NCBI RefSeq assembly: GCF_011752565.1
Contig: NZ_VWXK01000008.1
Location: 167,307 to 231,306, forward strand
Reading direction: 5' to 3'
Source of the DNA: Pantoea sp. Ap-967
GTDB taxonomy: Bacteria > Pseudomonadota > Gammaproteobacteria > Pseudomonadales > Pseudomonadaceae
DNA: 64,000 nucleotides
Shown here: positions 63,836 through 64,000 of the stretch, piece by piece
Layout of the letters: every line of letters begins with the position of its first letter
Numbering within the stretch: position 1 is the stretch's first letter
Made by a program: the position numbers and the translations under genes
Notes under the pieces: generated by a model
The model's database searches: none
What the model was told of the DNA's origin: nothing
Seen by the model: only the letters and a program-made list of their open reading frames with translations

Positions 63836-63869
63836 CGGCCCTTTCGCGGGGCAAGCCCGCTCCTACAAG
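63836..63869. repeat. Single REP upstream of lhr
   Basis: GGCCCTTTCGCGGGGCAAGC followed by CCGCTCCTACAAGCG is one unpaired REP unit. It lies 60 bases before lhr and about 20 bases from the IS end, consistent with IS insertion at a REP. Confidence 0.85.
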
Positions 63870-63889
63870 CGTGTGAACTGCGCCCCAAA

Positions 63890-64000
63890 TGTTAGACGGT
63901 CGAAGCTAGGCTACCTCAGCCTGAGTCCTGTAAGCCACAGGACTCAGGCCATTGAGCTTCATTTTGATTCGTTCGTGGTTGTAGTAATGGATGTACTCGG
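63890..64000 (-). mobile_element. Right-edge fragment of an IS3-family insertion sequence
   Basis: The element seems to begin at TGTTAGACGG (63890), consistent with the TG terminus of IS3-family ends, and continues beyond the window. It includes the transposase C terminus described separately. The second end and target duplication are outside the window. Confidence 0.7.
63906..64000 (-). CDS. IS3-family transposase OrfB, C-terminal fragment (partial)
   Basis: The last 30 codons are visible on the minus strand: NHERIKMKLNGLSP followed by VAYRTQAEVA and a stop. This is the conserved end of the DDE (rve) transposase of IS3-family elements such as IS150 and IS3. The gene continues off the right edge; the preceding residues EYIHYY belong to the same motif. 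Confidence 0.87.
   Translation of the reverse strand, partial: EYIHYYNHERIKMKLNGLSPVAYRTQAEVA

Noticed and set aside
4899..63869. CRISPR array suggested by repeated palindromic units
   Set aside because: The repeats are dispersed singly or in inverted pairs between genes, not in tandem with equal spacers, and no cas genes are present; they are REP elements.

Overview
The window is chromosomal DNA from a gamma-proteobacterium of the Pseudomonas putida group. The evidence is high GC, a PhaG protein that matches the P. putida enzyme motif for motif, many REP palindromes of the P. putida type (core GCGGGCTTGCCCGCG), and the order nadB / algU-mucA-mucB-mucD-lepA-lepB-rnc-era-recO-pdxJ, which is characteristic of Pseudomonas. 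Almost everything looks like ordered core genome. Accessory material is limited to a toxin-antitoxin pair at the left edge, a binary pore-forming toxin pair near 38-40 kb, and an insertion-sequence end at the right edge.

Layout, left to right. 0-6.7 kb: a RelE/HigB-like toxin with NadS-like antitoxin, a SulP anion transporter, tRNA-Gly(CCC), phaG (links fatty acid synthesis to mcl-PHA), rsuA, a CWC cysteine-rich protein and a membrane diguanylate cyclase. 6.9-18.8 kb: a Tyr-rich lipoprotein, an enoyl-CoA hydratase-family protein, ung, a periplasmic 5'-nucleotidase-like phosphatase, then the tricarboxylate uptake locus: AbrB-type permease, tctA, tctB, tctC and an OprD-family porin on the minus strand, divergent from the tctDE two-component system. 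A striking repeat array between porin and tctD is the likely TctD operator. 18.9-23.2 kb: an HDOD protein, ygfZ, sdhE-ygfX and nadB. 23.2-33.7 kb: the envelope-stress regulon (algU with two AlgU-type promoter motifs, its anti-sigma factors mucA and mucB, the protease mucD; mucC is absent) followed by lepA-lepB-rnc-era-recO-pdxJ.

33.7-40.7 kb: a CopRS/CzcRS-type two-component system divergent from a 67-residue exported protein with a cop-box-like site in its promoter; cmoA-cmoB (tRNA wobble U34 modification); then a lower-GC insertion encoding a XaxA/XaxB-like binary toxin; then a chagasin-like inhibitor lipoprotein. 40.7-49.6 kb: a lon paralogue, gcd with an OprB porin (periplasmic glucose oxidation), and a ZnuD-like TonB-dependent receptor preceded by a Zur-box-like palindrome. 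49.6-63.8 kb: a VF530-family protein, a Pr6Pr membrane protein, a PadR regulator/siderophore-interacting ferric-reductase pair (like E. coli yqjI-yqjH) under a perfect 15-bp inverted repeat, a large GT51/penicillin-binding protein, an OpgC-family acyltransferase, an orphan GtrB-like glycosyltransferase, an FMN-binding glutamate-synthase-like protein, and the helicase Lhr. The last ~110 bases are the end of an IS3-family element.

Thirteen REP loci are scattered between genes. Two of them supply the stop codon and last codons of a neighbouring gene (ygfX, OpgC) and one sits inside the tct operon. No CRISPR array, rRNA or prophage was seen. The best candidates for something little described are the XaxAB-like toxin locus, the CopRS-like system with its small exported protein, and the repeat-rich operators upstream of tctD/oprD and padR.
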